DNA from: Bacteroidales bacterium UBA1794
GTDB taxonomy: Bacteria; Bacteroidota; Bacteroidia; Bacteroidales; Bacteroidaceae
Direction: 5' to 3'
Length of the DNA stretch: 64,000 nucleotides
Assembly: GCA_002315435.1 (NCBI GenBank)
Contig: DCFW01000040.1
Location: forward strand, 69,088 to 133,087
Position numbers and translations under genes: made by a program. The number at the start of each line of letters is the position of its first letter. Position 1 is the stretch's first letter. Under the pieces are notes generated by a model. That model was not told where the DNA came from, did no database searches, and saw only the letters and a program-made list of their open reading frames with translations. Below, piece after piece: positions 62,716 through 64,000 of the stretch.

Positions 62716-63145
62716 AATCTATTAATTTTATTAATTGTTTTCTATCAGATGCAAATGTAAAGAGTTTTAGAAAGATATTGAAAATGAAATGTTACATATT
62801 AAGTCTTTGGTATTACATGTTTATAAATATTTTTAGGTCAGCAATAATGGTTGGTAACATCGGAGGTGCTTTCTCAAGCATAAAAGATTGTTTATAGGGC
62901 ATTATTTCTGTGCACCGATCACTATTTATTTGATGTAAATGTACGCTAATAAGATGTAAATGTAACATTTAATTGGGACATGTAAGATGAATGGATGATT
63001 CTGTATCGTATTTCCATTGTAATAGGTCTAAAATAATATATTTTTACAAGCGTTTACGAAAAGATGAAAAACAAAATTCGAGAAGTACTTAAAATACGCG
63101 TTAAGTGTAATTGCTTATGTGCTTTTGTGCAATACTTAAAAAATA
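62716..63145. promoter_or_regulatory. Divergent control region with repeated GATGTAAATGTA
   Basis: This 430-bp gap has no gene. GATGTAAATGTA occurs at 62932-62943 and 62953-62964, 21 bp apart, and a one-mismatch copy (GATGCAAATGTA) at 62748-62759 overlaps the GH43 -7 box. The 21-bp spacing puts the direct repeats on one face of the helix, as expected for a dimeric regulator. The regulator is not in the window. Confidence 0.5.
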
Positions 63146-63577
63146 ATGAAAATGATTAACATGAAAAGATCAACTTTATCAGCTTCCTTAGTAGCGATAT
63201 TCGTTGTATTTTGTTCCGAAATCAGCTTTGCGCAGCAACCTGCATCTGTAAAAGTTGATGAGGGATTGTTACAAGGATTTTATGAAGACGGCTTGACCGT
63301 ATACAAAGGTATTCCATTTGCTGCACCGCCAGTAGGTGAACTTCGTTGGCGTGCACCCCAGCCTGCTGCTAAATGGGACGGAGTGAGAAATGTTGTAAAA
63401 TTCGCTCCTGCTCCAATGCAAGGTGGAAATACTCCTTCAGGAAAGAGTGAAGACTGTTTGTATCTAAACGTATGGACTCCAGCAAAATCGGCTAATGATC
63501 GTTTACCCGTACTCGTTTGGATTTATGGGGGAGCATTTAGTTTCGGATCAACTTCATGGTCATCATTAAACGTTTAA
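63146..63577 (+). pseudogene. Truncated carboxylesterase type B
   Basis: The frame gives 143 residues. A signal peptide (ending ISFAQ) is followed by a canonical carboxylesterase start: [20 protein letters not shown], then [15 protein letters not shown] and [12 protein letters not shown], up to the oxyanion-hole segment [13 protein letters not shown] stop follows nine residues later. Intact enzymes of this family run beyond 500 residues and place the Ser nucleophile after this point, so the product lacks catalysis. None of the downstream frames continues the enzyme. A deletion between the esterase and the next gene is the simplest cause. Confidence 0.75.
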
Positions 63578-63671
63578 ACTAATGAAGAGAATGGTGCTGA
63601 AAAATAGTAATATTGATTATTTTTGTTATTGCAATAATTTATCTGATTAATCAGTTATAATAATAAAAAGG

Positions 63672-64000
63672 ATGAAATTTAAAAGACGACTCTTGCTGCT
63701 TGTTGTATGCAATCTGATATGTATTTCCACTACGATTGCTCAAAGAACAAAAGACTTTCACTCATGGGCTGTAACTCCACCTATGGGGTGGAATAGTTGG
63801 GATAGCTTTGGTACACAAATTACTGAGGCACAAGCAAAAGAGCAGGCAGAATATATGTCGGCGAATCTAAGGAAACATGGCTGGGAGTATTTTGTGGTGG
63901 ATATTCAATGGTACGAGCAGAACTCCAAGGGATATGAATATGCAAAAGGTGCGAAATTGACAATGGATGAATTTAGTCGGCTGATTCCCGCTCCCAAGAA
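63672..64000 (+). CDS. GH27 alpha-galactosidase, 5' part only
   Basis: An open frame from the ATG at 63672 runs past the window end, giving about 109 residues. After a signal peptide (ending TTIAQ) comes WAVTPPMGWNSWDSFG, the hallmark start of GH27 alpha-galactosidases. HGWEYFVVDIQWYE follows, the usual strand 2 region. The catalytic Asp residues are outside the window. It lies in the same direction as the broken esterase and opposite the GH43 gene, so a plant-galactan or hemicellulose locus is likely. Confidence 0.85.
   Translation, partial: MKFKRRLLLLVVCNLICISTTIAQRTKDFHSWAVTPPMGWNSWDSFGTQITEAQAKEQAEYMSANLRKHGWEYFVVDIQWYEQNSKGYEYAKGAKLTMDEFSRLIPAPK

Noticed and set aside
63578..63671. A simple frameshift to rescue the esterase
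   Set aside because: None of the three frames after 63577 resembles the missing part, and the alpha-galactosidase begins within 94 bp.

Overview
The window looks like a Bacteroides chromosome. The evidence is a SusC/SusD pair, GH43 and GH27 glycosidases with Bacteroidales-type signal peptides, an A2-type class A beta-lactamase, and many copies of the Bacteroides promoter -7 box TAnnTTTG, several with a TTG/TTTG box 19-20 bp upstream. The DNA is A+T-rich by eye. I found no tRNA, rRNA, CRISPR array or insertion sequence.

Bases 1-8.9 kb are one arm of a prophage. A leftward early/replication operon (Cro-like and LuxR-type regulators, AAA+ loader, VapE-type helicase, small overlapping genes) runs into head genes (S49-type protease, then a scaffold/capsid-like protein cut by the window edge). 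A rightward repressor-like gene faces it across a promoter region full of TTGCA/TGCAA palindromes. An iteron-like cluster lies beside the VapE gene. No integrase is in view.

From 9 to 27.5 kb comes accessory and housekeeping chromosome: a membrane/cytidylate-kinase-like fusion, a SusC/SusD transporter, a Crp-type regulator with a small outer-membrane barrel, a LiaF-like/LytTR pair, an HxxxD acyltransferase, a periplasmic glutathione peroxidase, a lone B3/B4 domain protein, the beta-lactamase, an Ada-like methyltransferase, a purine permease and a YbjN-like pair. A likely small RNA gene sits after the permease.

From 28 to 37 kb lies a branched-chain amino acid operon, ilvD-ilvB-ilvN-thioesterase-ilvC, read leftward. 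It is preceded by a 23-codon Ile/Leu/Val-rich leader peptide and an intrinsic terminator, which is the layout of attenuation control. From 37 to 47 kb are SlyD-like, transglutaminase-like, ABC-F, mtgA, OmpA-like, TSUP/DUF1634, ridA, folC and phoH genes. From 47 to 52 kb is a small surface-polysaccharide cluster (three GT2 enzymes and a flippase). From 52 to 60.5 kb are ispE, dnaB, pheT, yebC, rmuC and small genes. From 60.7 kb to the end is a glycan-degradation locus (GH43, a broken carboxylesterase, a GH27 alpha-galactosidase running off the edge).

The most unusual signal is a family of three intergenic arrays (27652-27739, 44292-44379, 57774-57861). Each has exactly four units at exactly 22-bp spacing around an ACNNNNGT core. 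All three lie in convergent intergenic gaps, and they occupy every convergent gap longer than 300 bp in the window. I do not recognise this as a named element.
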